A DNA stretch of 21,548 nucleotides. Source: an uncultured Dorea sp. GTDB lineage: Bacteria; Bacillota; Clostridia; Lachnospirales; Lachnospiraceae. Each line of letters opens with the position of its first letter. Position 1 is the first letter of the stretch. Positions 7,500-13,936 of the stretch are shown one piece after another. Made by a program: the position numbers and the translations under genes. The stretch is taken from assembly GCA_910579335.1 (NCBI GenBank), contig CAJTUQ010000044.1, positions 1-21,548 on the forward strand, given 5' to 3'. Below the pieces are notes generated by a model that worked only from the letters and a program-made list of their open reading frames with translations, ran no database searches and was not told the origin of the DNA.

Positions 7500-8042
7500 T
7501 TAGCCGAAGTATCTCTTAAGAAGTCCCTCAAACGCTTTGCCGTGTCTAGCCTCATCCCTTGCCATTTCGTGTACGGTATCATGAATCGCATCCAGATTTG
7601 CAGCCTTTGCACGTTTTGCAAGATCAAACTTGCCTGCTGTAGCGCCGTTCTCAGCAGCAACTCTCATCTCAAGATTCTTCTTTGTGCTGTCAGTAACGAC
7701 CTCGCCAAGCAGCTCTGCAAATTTAGCGGCATGTTCAGCCTCTTCGTAAGCAGCCTTTTCCCAGTATAATCCAATCTCCGGATATCCTTCTCTATGAGCA
7801 ACTCTTGCCATTGCAAGATACATACCAACCTCTGAACATTCGCCGTTGAAGTTTGCTCTCAAATCTTCAATGATATCCTCGCTTACGCCCTGTGCAACGC
7901 CTACAACATGCTCAGCGGCCCAGCTTAAGCCTTCTGACTGCTCTGTGAACTTATCAGCGCCAACTCCGCACTGCGGACATTTCTCCGGTGCTGCATCTCC
8001 TTCGTGAACATAACCACAAACACTACATACAAATTTTTTCAT
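7500..8042 (-). CDS. Reverse rubrerythrin (rubredoxin domain N-terminal, diiron domain C-terminal)
   Basis: 180 residues. The rubredoxin-like iron site comes first (C6, C9, C22, C25 in CSVCGY...CPQCG), followed by the four-helix diiron domain with the EEAEH and ARDEARH ligand motifs. This domain order is reversed relative to classical rubrerythrin. In clostridia such proteins act as NADH-linked peroxidase/oxygen-reducing enzymes in the cytoplasm, with electrons entering through a reductase and the rubredoxin centre. AAAGGAG lies seven bases before the ATG. The gene has its own promoter and a perfect palindromic operator, and lies immediately downstream of the PerR-like gene. This is the expected arrangement for a peroxide-derepressed defence gene. 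Confidence 0.95.
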   Translation of the reverse strand: MKKFVCSVCGYVHEGDAAPEKCPQCGVGADKFTEQSEGLSWAAEHVVGVAQGVSEDIIEDLRANFNGECSEVGMYLAMARVAHREGYPEIGLYWEKAAYEEAEHAAKFAELLGEVVTDSTKKNLEMRVAAENGATAGKFDLAKRAKAANLDAIHDTVHEMARDEARHGKAFEGLLKRYFG

Positions 8043-8075
8043 GATTTTTCTCCTTTTCTTTTATAATACTTATAT

Positions 8076-8104
8076 TTAATATCAGTAATAGTTACTGATA
8101 TTAA
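8076..8104. promoter_or_regulatory. Palindromic operator of the rubrerythrin gene
   Basis: Perfect inverted repeat with 13-base arms and a 3-base centre: left arm TTAATATCAGTAA (8076-8088), centre TAG, right arm its exact reverse complement (8092-8104). It touches the -10 element and covers the predicted transcription start, where a repressor would act. Likely bound by the adjacent PerR-like protein (inference). Its core AGTAATNNTTANT recurs in front of the perR-like gene. Confidence 0.8.
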
Positions 8105-8131
8105 GTTATCACAGATATTCGTACTTGTCAA
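8103..8131 (-). promoter_or_regulatory. Promoter of the rubrerythrin gene
   Basis: On the minus strand, TTGACA (8131-8126), a 17-base spacer and TAACTT (8108-8103). The -35 is perfect and the -10 weak. The spacing fits and the operator follows at once. Confidence 0.6.
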
Positions 8132-8153
8132 TTGCCAATTCGATATTTTATAT

Positions 8154-8555
8154 TTATTTTATATTCTTCTTAAGACAGTTGGGGCATAGCCCGTTAAATA
8201 TCATAGAGTGTGAATGAATCCGGCCGTTAAAATGACGCTCGGCAAGCTGGTTGATTTCTGTAATATGCGCGGGGGAAAGTTCTAAATCCGATACATTTCC
8301 GCAGCGATTGCATATTACATGGTAATGGAAATCTGTGCGCCCGTCGAAGCGATCCCCGCCGCAGGGAGTCGGGATTTTCTGTGCCTCCCCCATACTGGCG
8401 AGAAGATTGAGATTACGGTATACGGTTCCAAGACTGATATTGGGAAACTCTTCCTTAACGTGAAGATATACAGTATCGGCGGTCGGATGCTCATGTGTTT
8501 TTAAAAGATAGTCTTTGATACATGCTCTCTGACGGCTGTATTTTAATGTAGCCAT
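8154..8555 (-). CDS. perR: PerR-like Fur-family peroxide/metal repressor
   Basis: 133 residues: N-terminal winged helix, C-terminal dimer domain. Two structural-zinc CxxC pairs are seen (CNRC and CPNC), plus RFD and FHYHV, which match the regulatory metal ligands of Bacillus PerR. The position just after the first CxxC pair reads CGNVSDLE: Asp, as in PerR, where Fur proteins have Glu. In PerR that site binds Fe2+ or Mn2+, and peroxide oxidises its histidines to relieve repression. I start at the ATG at 8555, seven bases after AAAGGAG; an in-frame TTG two codons earlier is unlikely. It has its own promoter with an AT-rich operator, so autoregulation is likely. PerR is preferred over Fur or Zur, but metal specificity is inference. 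Confidence 0.85.
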   Translation of the reverse strand: MATLKYSRQRACIKDYLLKTHEHPTADTVYLHVKEEFPNISLGTVYRNLNLLASMGEAQKIPTPCGGDRFDGRTDFHYHVICNRCGNVSDLELSPAHITEINQLAERHFNGRIHSHSMIFNGLCPNCLKKNIK

Positions 8556-8573
8556 ACGCAATCTCCTTTCAAT

Positions 8574-8600
8574 TAATAATAGTAATGATTATTATGATTA
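8574..8600. promoter_or_regulatory. AT-rich Fur/PerR-type operator of the perR-like gene
   Basis: TAATAAT (8574-8580) and ATTATTA (8588-8594) are inverted repeats around AGTAATG, and AGTAATGATTATT resembles the core of the rubrerythrin operator (AGTAATAGTTACT). It lies just downstream of the -10 element, between promoter and ribosome binding site. Suggests autorepression. Confidence 0.6.
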
Positions 8601-8628
8601 GCATACATGGGAAAGAAGCATTTGTCAA
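8600..8628 (-). promoter_or_regulatory. Promoter of the perR-like gene
   Basis: On the minus strand, TTGACA (8628-8623), 17-base spacer, TATGCT (8605-8600). The predicted start near 8593 falls inside the operator. Confidence 0.8.
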
Positions 8629-8733
8629 CATTTTATTTTTATATGTAACAATTTGTAACAATTTAAAGGAAAAATCCCAGTATTTTATTGGAAAAAATGG
8701 TAAAATATGTCGATAAAATATTGATTTATACGC

Positions 8734-8761
8734 TTGACAGCAAAAAATAGCATGATATAAT
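8734..8761 (+). promoter_or_regulatory. Promoter of the NlpC/P60 gene
   Basis: TTGACA (8734-8739), 16-base spacer, TATAAT (8756-8761), with an extended -10 TG at 8753-8754. Predicted start near 8768. AAAGGAGG (8817-8824) is the ribosome binding site. Confidence 0.85.
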
Positions 8762-8776
8762 TAGTTTCGTAACGCA

Positions 8777-8793
8777 TGTAACAATTCTGTAAC
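8777..8793 (+). promoter_or_regulatory. WalR-box-like direct repeat
   Basis: TGTAAC (8777-8782), five bases, TGTAAC (8788-8793). This matches the WalR (YycF) consensus TGTWAH-N5-TGTWAH known from low-GC Gram-positives, where it controls cell-wall hydrolase genes. A second pair with a 4-base gap lies at 8644-8659. The perfect-spacing pair is at about +10 to +26 relative to the predicted start, a position that suggests repression or a further, unseen promoter. Confidence 0.6.
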
Positions 8794-8830
8794 ATTTACA
8801 AAAGATAAGAAAACATAAAGGAGGTTATTT

Positions 8831-9802
8831 ATGTATTCTAATCTTAAGAAGGGATTGTTCTTAGTTACTTTTTCAGGAGCCGTCATGCTGCTTCCTGTGA
8901 CGGCGGAGGCGAAGGATGCCAAAGAAGGCGCATTGCCGAGTATTGGAATTGAAGCAGTGTTGGACAGTTGTAATTCTTCAGGAAAAGAAATTGACATTGA
9001 AGAATATCTGGTACCGACAAAAAAGGGCGAGTATTTAGATATGGCATTTGCCGATGTAGAGACATTTCTATATATAAGGAAAGAACCTACAACGGAAAGT
9101 GAATGGGTGGGTAAATTATACCCTGATGATGCGGCCAGAATTATGGGACCGGTTGGAGAATGGACAAAAGTACAGTCAGGAAATGTCACCGGTTATGTAT
9201 ATTCTAAATATATTACAGTAGGGAGAAAAGCAGAAGAAAAAGCACAGAAGATTGTAAAGAAAAAACAAAAAAAAGGGAATAAGAAAAAAGAAGCAAAAAA
9301 TCCTGAAAAAGAAGAGGTTTTAGAAGACCTAGAACAAATATTTGAATATGCAGAATCAAAAGAGGAAGAGGAGGCAAGGCTTGTAAAGGAAGCCGAGGAA
9401 GCACGCAGGAAAGAAGAAGAGGAACAAAGGAAGGCGGAGGAAGAGGCAAAAGAAAAAGCCGGCTCCGGACAAGCAGTTGTTGATTATGCATGTCAGTTCA
9501 TCGGAAACCCTTATGTATGGGGAGGAACGAGCCTGACAAAAGGAGCGGATTGTTCCGGATTCGTGCAGTCGGTTTATAAGCACTTTGGCGTTAGTCTTCC
9601 AAGAACCTCCAGCCAGATGCGCGGAGCCGGAAGAGGCGTAAGCTACAGTGATGCAATTCCGGGGGATGTGATCTGCTATAACGGTCATGTCGGAATCTAT
9701 ATGGGAGACGGACAGATTGTAAATGCAATTAACAGCCGAAAAGGTATCGGGGTATTGTCAGCCACCTACACAAGCATCGTTACAGTGAGGAGAATATTAT
9801 AA
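8831..9802 (+). CDS. Secreted SH3 / NlpC-P60 peptidoglycan endopeptidase
   Basis: 323 residues. A signal peptide (about 1-27, ending in AEA) is followed by a bacterial SH3-like domain (about 70-130), a Lys/Glu-rich coiled-coil-like linker (about 132-210) and an NlpC/P60 domain (about 213-323). Catalytic residues: C241 in GADCSGFV, H286 in GHVGIYMGDG, and probably N298 as third polar residue. The family cleaves D-Glu to diamino-acid bonds in stem peptides at the cell surface; SH3 domains help bind the wall. The domain architecture resembles growth or separation hydrolases controlled by WalR in Bacillus, which fits the repeats upstream. Specific role (elongation, separation, turnover) is not determined. 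Confidence 0.92.
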   Translation: MYSNLKKGLFLVTFSGAVMLLPVTAEAKDAKEGALPSIGIEAVLDSCNSSGKEIDIEEYLVPTKKGEYLDMAFADVETFLYIRKEPTTESEWVGKLYPDDAARIMGPVGEWTKVQSGNVTGYVYSKYITVGRKAEEKAQKIVKKKQKKGNKKKEAKNPEKEEVLEDLEQIFEYAESKEEEEARLVKEAEEARRKEEEEQRKAEEEAKEKAGSGQAVVDYACQFIGNPYVWGGTSLTKGADCSGFVQSVYKHFGVSLPRTSSQMRGAGRGVSYSDAIPGDVICYNGHVGIYMGDGQIVNAINSRKGIGVLSATYTSIVTVRRIL

Positions 9803-9823
9803 AGAGAAGATTACGGGATAAAG

Positions 9824-9868
9824 TTAACGGGTCTGCCACGAATGCGGCAGACCCGTTAATTGTTATTT
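9824..9868 (+). terminator. Terminator between convergent genes
   Basis: Perfect 14-bp stem TTAACGGGTCTGCC (9824-9837) with its complement (9846-9859), 8-base loop, then T-rich TTGTTATTT. It ends the NlpC/P60 transcript. It also overlaps the stop of the converging metalloprotease gene and may act for it, though the minus side lacks a clean T run. Confidence 0.85.
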
Positions 9869-12800
9869 CACCTTTACCTTAATTTTTTTGGTCAGGCCGT
9901 TTTGGGAAATGCTGTATACGGTACAAGTACCGCGTTTCTTGCCGGTAATCACGCCTTTTGAAGATACCTTTGCAACGGATGGGTCAGATGAGACATAACG
10001 CACCTTTTTGCTGGATTTTTTTAATTTCTTTCCGGATACCTTCACACGGAGTGAGACTTTCTTTTTGGTCTTCACACTTACGGATGAGCGTTTTGCTGAT
10101 ATCTTTGAAGGATTGCCGTATTTTCCGCCCTTTGTTATGCTGTAGACAGGGAGGGATTTTGAAACGGTTACTTGCCTGCCGTTAATGTTTTTGTACGCGG
10201 TGACATAATATCTATACTGCGTTCCCTTTTTTAGCTTTTTATGCTTCCATTTGCCTGCGTCTTTGCCGGCGGTTCCAAGCCGTTTATATTTCCCGTTATT
10301 TTTCGCTCCGTAGATTTCATATCCGTCTGCTGACTTCACCGGATTCCAGCGGATGGTCTGCGAAGTTTTAGCAGCGGATACCCTGCACAGAAGCAGTGAG
10401 GGTTCTATATTTTCATAGCCGGTTCCGGAACTATTGTCCCCGGTTGTTCCGGTGTTTGGTATTTGCGACGGCTGAGTACTTGTATTCCCTGTGTTTCCTG
10501 TATTTTCCGGCTCTTTTGGCGGCTCAGGATTTGTAACCCCAGGCTGCTCCGGGTCGGGGGCTTCGGGCTGTTCCGGGTCCGGGTTTTCAGGCTGCTCCGG
10601 GTCCGGAGTTTCGGGCTGCTCCGGATCCGGGTTTTCAGGCTGCTCCGGGTCCGGGTTTTCAGGCTGGCCGGCGCCGTAGATAGATTCCTTAAAATCTCCT
10701 GTCAAAGATAGATATGCCTTGAATATTTCCTGTTTCAGGCGTTCAACCTTTGTATTCATCGCCCGGATATTGTTAGAACCGCTCGACGTAACATTGACAT
10801 TTACTAAATCAAATTCTACAGCCTCTTTCATCAAAAGACGCAGATCTTCAAAAGTATTGACTTTAACGGACTGACTGTTCCAGGTAATGGTAATTGGTTT
10901 TAAATTTCCGGTTTTATCAATTCTCTTCTGAAACATTGCTTTCTTAAAGTCAGCCATTGTCCCATAGGCGCCCCCCCCAAATATCTTTTGCAAGATATAT
11001 GTGTCTGAAAGGATTGTTCCCTCGGATTTGGCGGCTTCCTTATACTGGTTGGAAATATACGGAACCATACCGTTGTAGTAACCGTATTCGGCAAGCAGTT
11101 CAAATGCCTGACGCCGTATCATAATATCGCCGCTGACGCCGGAGTCATTCTGTACTGCGGCATAGTTGGCGCTAAAGAGCGGTACGACGTAATAACCGTT
11201 AGCAGCCAGGGTTCCTGTCGTCGTCGTTCCGTCAACTTCATAGCGGGATGCGATGATGCTGCCTCGGATCAGGTCGTCAAGGGTATTCAGCTCCGCCGCC
11301 TCGGCCTGATTCAGCGTTCTTACCGAGTCCAGGTTATGTTTGGAGCCGGACTCGCCCTGATTCACCCTAGTCTTGGGGTCTTCAATCTGCTCAAGCTTAT
11401 GGAACCATTTCATTTTTTCCGCTGTGGTTTTCCCAAGAATAACATCCGCTTCCGCGTAATCCAATGTATAAATGACGTCCAGAATGCCGCTCATATAATT
11501 TTTTAAATCATTCTCATCCTGGAAACGGTCAGGCCGGCCGTTGTGATACCGGTCGCTCTTAGACTGGCGGTCATAAATCAAATTCAGATTAAAAGCTGGC
11601 GGGTCGTTTGGCTCGTAAGGCTCGAAAGTCCCTCTGGTGTAAACCTCCGCCAGCATACCGTCCCGCGAACCGTAACCGTTTAGCATGACCCCGGAAACAA
11701 GTATGTGCGTCAGCTCATGGGCATATGTGGCAAGCCCCCGCTCCGTCAGCGCTTTTGATAGATAGTAACGGATACCGTTACCTTCCGCCACACCGTCAAC
11801 GAAAATATATGAACCCCACAAATCCAGAGGGGCAAAAAATTCCTTGACGCCCTGTGAGGCGTTCTCACCTAATTTCTCCGACCACTGGACAGCTGTACCG
11901 GGAGTATCGGGGTCGATACGCAGGCTGTCTAAAACGATGCGGCTGGATGAGAGCTGTCCTTTTTTCTCCGGTTTTGCAATCCGGTACCAGAAATCGATAA
12001 AGGCAGTCTGCTGCTTTGCAGCCTGCTGCAGCTGTTCTTTGAACGCTTCACGTTTTTTTGCATATTCCGTCGGATTTGTATTTTTTAAAGTCCTGTCTAT
12101 ATAGCAATCTACGATGCCGTATGTGATGGTGGCGGAGTTCGCAATTACATAGACACTGTCCTCCGACACAGTAAGAAGCGGCAGGATATAGGATTTGTAG
12201 AGGGAGTCATTCCACAGCCTCTGGTATATACCCTTGCTATTACCGTCCCACGCGGACGTCTTCTCCACGATATACGCACGGCTCTTCTGCAGGAACCAAT
12301 CATTCAGCGATGTATCCGGCATCCATTTCACCCTGCATTCCTCTAAAAAGGCATCCAGTGAAGTGGAGAAAGTAACCGGATAAAACAGTGTTGTATTCGT
12401 CGTACCAAATGCTTCAGTATTCTTGGAAATCTTTAATTTATCTCCTCCGGCGTTCCCAATGTATATCAGCCAATCAAGAACGTCGTTTACTTTACCATAT
12501 AAGAATGGTTTTTTCCATTCATAAAGGAGAGAGTCTTTGATGTTATGCCCGCCCATTTCAAAATCATAGAGCCGTTCAAGATAAGTAAGCCCAAGCAGCA
12601 GATTTTCTTTATTATTTAGTATAGTATTTGTGTATTGTTCTGCTGTCTTAGAGCTCTCTGTATTGTCAGCGATTCTTTGGATAGTGTCGCCGATATTTGC
12701 CTGTACCTCTGCAAAAGCCCCGTCAAAAGACGATACCTTTAAATTATCCAGATTCAGCTCTTTGATAGCCATAGCATCGGTAATTTCACCTATAGGTATA

Positions 12801-13033
12801 TTGTCCCTCTTTGAAATCTCCATTTTTTTATTAAGTTTATCCGCCATAGTATACCGGGACGGTGCCAGTTTGGCTGCTATTGTTTCATTTGTTTCGTAGT
12901 CAATGGCCTTAAGCGCCGATTCTGTGTTTTGGCGCACTGTTTCCCCGCAGCTGGCCGCAGACACAGGAATCGCTGGAGCGGCCAGCGCAAATATTGTAAA
13001 TGCTGCCGCTATTGCTATTTTTATAGTTCTCAT
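9863..13033 (-). CDS. Secreted M26-like zinc metalloprotease with FnIII-like and Ig-like C-terminal domains
   Basis: 1056 residues. Signal peptide 1-26 (VSA/A). A large N-terminal region of unknown fold precedes the protease core. HELTH (439-443) gives the zinc histidines and catalytic Glu, and E463, nineteen residues after the motif in LNGYGSRDGMLAEVYTRG, is the probable third ligand. This spacing, and the later NYMSGILDVIYTLDYAE, resemble the C-terminal domain of M26 enzymes (streptococcal IgA1 protease, ZmpB/C). Then come five PENPDPEQ-type repeats (791-830), a Thr/Gly/Asn linker, an FnIII-like domain (about 880-965) and a basic BIG2-like Ig domain (about 983-1056). No LPXTG tail or membrane anchor is seen, so it is probably secreted or bound by the basic Ig domain. 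Start: ATG at 13033 has GGAGG seven bases upstream; the longer in-frame ATG at 13078 overlaps a purine run and lacks its own site. Target protein unknown. Confidence 0.85.
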   Translation of the reverse strand: MRTIKIAIAAAFTIFALAAPAIPVSAASCGETVRQNTESALKAIDYETNETIAAKLAPSRYTMADKLNKKMEISKRDNIPIGEITDAMAIKELNLDNLKVSSFDGAFAEVQANIGDTIQRIADNTESSKTAEQYTNTILNNKENLLLGLTYLERLYDFEMGGHNIKDSLLYEWKKPFLYGKVNDVLDWLIYIGNAGGDKLKISKNTEAFGTTNTTLFYPVTFSTSLDAFLEECRVKWMPDTSLNDWFLQKSRAYIVEKTSAWDGNSKGIYQRLWNDSLYKSYILPLLTVSEDSVYVIANSATITYGIVDCYIDRTLKNTNPTEYAKKREAFKEQLQQAAKQQTAFIDFWYRIAKPEKKGQLSSSRIVLDSLRIDPDTPGTAVQWSEKLGENASQGVKEFFAPLDLWGSYIFVDGVAEGNGIRYYLSKALTERGLATYAHELTHILVSGVMLNGYGSRDGMLAEVYTRGTFEPYEPNDPPAFNLNLIYDRQSKSDRYHNGRPDRFQDENDLKNYMSGILDVIYTLDYAEADVILGKTTAEKMKWFHKLEQIEDPKTRVNQGESGSKHNLDSVRTLNQAEAAELNTLDDLIRGSIIASRYEVDGTTTTGTLAANGYYVVPLFSANYAAVQNDSGVSGDIMIRRQAFELLAEYGYYNGMVPYISNQYKEAAKSEGTILSDTYILQKIFGGGAYGTMADFKKAMFQKRIDKTGNLKPITITWNSQSVKVNTFEDLRLLMKEAVEFDLVNVNVTSSGSNNIRAMNTKVERLKQEIFKAYLSLTGDFKESIYGAGQPENPDPEQPENPDPEQPETPDPEQPENPDPEQPEAPDPEQPGVTNPEPPKEPENTGNTGNTSTQPSQIPNTGTTGDNSSGTGYENIEPSLLLCRVSAAKTSQTIRWNPVKSADGYEIYGAKNNGKYKRLGTAGKDAGKWKHKKLKKGTQYRYYVTAYKNINGRQVTVSKSLPVYSITKGGKYGNPSKISAKRSSVSVKTKKKVSLRVKVSGKKLKKSSKKVRYVSSDPSVAKVSSKGVITGKKRGTCTVYSISQNGLTKKIKVKVK
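10544..10663 (-). repeat. Five 24-bp repeats encoding a PENPDPEQ linker
   Basis: Five head-to-tail units of eight codons (PENPDPEQ with N/T/A variants) in the metalloprotease gene. They form a stiff acidic proline-rich spacer between catalytic and C-terminal domains. DNA identity between units is high, so copy number may vary between strains. Confidence 0.9.
10971..10978 (-). repeat. G8 homopolymer within the metalloprotease coding sequence
   Basis: Eight consecutive G on the coding strand, encoding Gly-Gly in IFGGGAYG near residue 687. It is the longest G tract noticed in the window. Slippage would truncate the protein before its repeat linker. Confidence 0.7.
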
Positions 13034-13124
13034 CTGACATCCTCCGCTATTTTCATTAATAATTTCTATCCCCTCCATAAGCGTGCAGTTAGTCTTATAA
13101 ATCTGTCTTCGCAGATTCAGGAAG

Positions 13125-13164
13125 AAAAAACCGCCGGCTGCTGTGAATAGCCGCCGGCGGTTTT
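13125..13164 (-). terminator. Intrinsic terminator in the metalloprotease leader
   Basis: On the minus strand, AAAACCGCCGGC (13164-13153) pairs with GCCGGCGGTTTT (13138-13127) around a 14-base loop, ending in six T (13130-13125). It lies between the promoter (13222-13250) and the start codon at 13033, with no minus-strand gene upstream, so it acts on the protease leader itself. A second hairpin immediately before it, CAGCTACC/GGCAGCTG (13197-13168), could be a sensor or anti-terminator part. That hairpin is followed by five T on the plus strand and could also stop plus-strand transcripts. Confidence 0.75.
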
Positions 13165-13221
13165 AAGCAGCTGCCGATAACTTTTTGAGGGTAGCTGTTT
13201 TTCGTTTCCCTTCTAACTTAT

Positions 13222-13250
13222 AATATAGCATATGCAAAACATTGTATCAA
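13222..13250 (-). promoter_or_regulatory. Promoter of the metalloprotease gene
   Basis: On the minus strand, TTGATA (13250-13245), 17-base spacer, TATATT (13227-13222), with extended -10 TG. The predicted start near 13215 gives a leader of about 180 bases. Confidence 0.7.
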
Positions 13251-13370
13251 GAAATAATTAACATGAATAAATATAGTTTGCAGCGGAAGAAATAATAATT
13301 TGAACGCAAAAGAGCATAGTGTACAAATTGTACAAATTTGTAAAAAAATATATAAAACAGAAAAAAGGAC

Positions 13371-13450
13371 TTATCCAAGTTATCCACACAAAAACGATTA
13401 AAAAAGGTGGAAAAATTGAAGTTTTCTAAAAATTATCCACATTATCCACA
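13371..13450 (+). other. Tandem DnaA-box cluster
   Basis: Three perfect DnaA boxes TTATCCACA at 13380-13388, 13433-13441 and 13442-13450, plus a 7/9 box TTATCCAAG at 13371-13379. They form two abutting pairs 62 bp apart, each followed by CAAAAA. Weaker matches: TAATCCACC on the minus strand (13468-13476) and TTATCCATT on the minus strand (13608-13616). The surrounding spacer (13251-13600) is very AT-rich and otherwise has no gene; near 13322-13342 it holds repeated TGTACAAAT. No dnaA, dnaN or rpmH is in the window. Confidence 0.8.
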
Positions 13451-13600
13451 CAAAAAAGTTAAAATACGGTGGATTATTTATAGGAAAAAAAGAACGAACG
13501 TTTTGTGGAGTTATAATAAAAACAGCTTTTTAGAGAAAAAAATCAAAAAAATTATTGACTTTTAAGTAATCAAAAATCGGGAAGAAATTATGTGAAGATG

Positions 13601-13629
13601 TTTACACAATGGATAAAAACAGCTATAAT
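13601..13629 (+). promoter_or_regulatory. Promoter of the DUF1858 gene
   Basis: TTTACA (13601-13606), 17-base spacer, TATAAT (13624-13629), predicted start near 13636. A weak DnaA box (13608-13616, minus strand) lies in the spacer. Confidence 0.8.
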
Positions 13630-13662
13630 GTATAATACTGAATTGCAAAGGAGGTGTCATAT

Positions 13663-13887
13663 ATGGCACATGTTTCTAAAGATATGACTTTTGGTGAACT
13701 GCTTATGACATATTATGAAAAATGTCCAAAGATTGTTGATGATTTAATGGAAGCAGGGATGGGATGCATCGGATGCCCGCATTCCCAGATGGAGTCCATT
13801 GAGCAGGGTGCGATGGGACATGGCGTGGACCCGGATTTATTAGTGGCAAAGCTTAATGCAACGATTGGCGCTGCACTGGGAGAATAA
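13663..13887 (+). CDS. DUF1858 / hybrid-cluster-protein-associated redox disulfide domain protein
   Basis: 74 residues forming one DUF1858 domain (the family described as hybrid cluster protein-associated redox disulfide domain). The signature GMGCIGCPHSQ carries two cysteines as CxxC, followed by the family's HGVDPDLLVAKLN-type end. It is a small cytosolic protein, presumably cycling a disulfide or binding metal; the partner is unknown and no hybrid cluster protein gene is nearby. The ATG at 13663 is eight bases after AAAGGAGG (13647-13654); a GTG three codons earlier overlaps that site and is rejected. It is monocistronic, with its own promoter and a strong terminator. Confidence 0.9.
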   Translation: MAHVSKDMTFGELLMTYYEKCPKIVDDLMEAGMGCIGCPHSQMESIEQGAMGHGVDPDLLVAKLNATIGAALGE

Positions 13888-13895
13888 GAAGAATA

Positions 13896-13930
13896 AAAAT
13901 GCTTCGGACGAGCCTCCGAAGCATTTTTTT
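13896..13930. terminator. Bidirectional terminator between DUF1858 gene and mecA
   Basis: AAAATGCTTCGGA (13896-13908) pairs with TCCGAAGCATTTT (13915-13927), 6-base loop, seven T on the plus side and five on the minus side. It serves both convergent genes. Confidence 0.93.
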
Positions 13931-13936
13931 AAAATA

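Noticed and set aside
10440..10475. IPNTG in the metalloprotease as a sortase signal
   Set aside because: It is in the linker, followed by about 170 residues of folded domains, with no hydrophobic segment or basic tail after it.
10544..10663. CRISPR-like or VNTR array
   Set aside because: The repeats have no unique spacers and keep the reading frame as PENPDPEQ.
10463..10711. Plus-strand frames rich in Gly/Ser/Cys or Arg/Leu opposite the proline repeats
   Set aside because: They are mirror images of the 24-bp repeats of the metalloprotease gene and have no ribosome binding site.
13165..13210. preQ1-I riboswitch in the protease leader (AGCTACCCTCAAAAAG)
   Set aside because: It resembles the preQ1 core only superficially: the stem is four pairs, the loop too long, and the gene is unrelated to queuosine.
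13251..13640. Calling the DnaA-box region the chromosomal origin oriC
   Set aside because: No dnaA, dnaN, rpmH or gidA-type neighbours; gene orientation does not support a replication fork origin. Kept as a DnaA-box cluster only.
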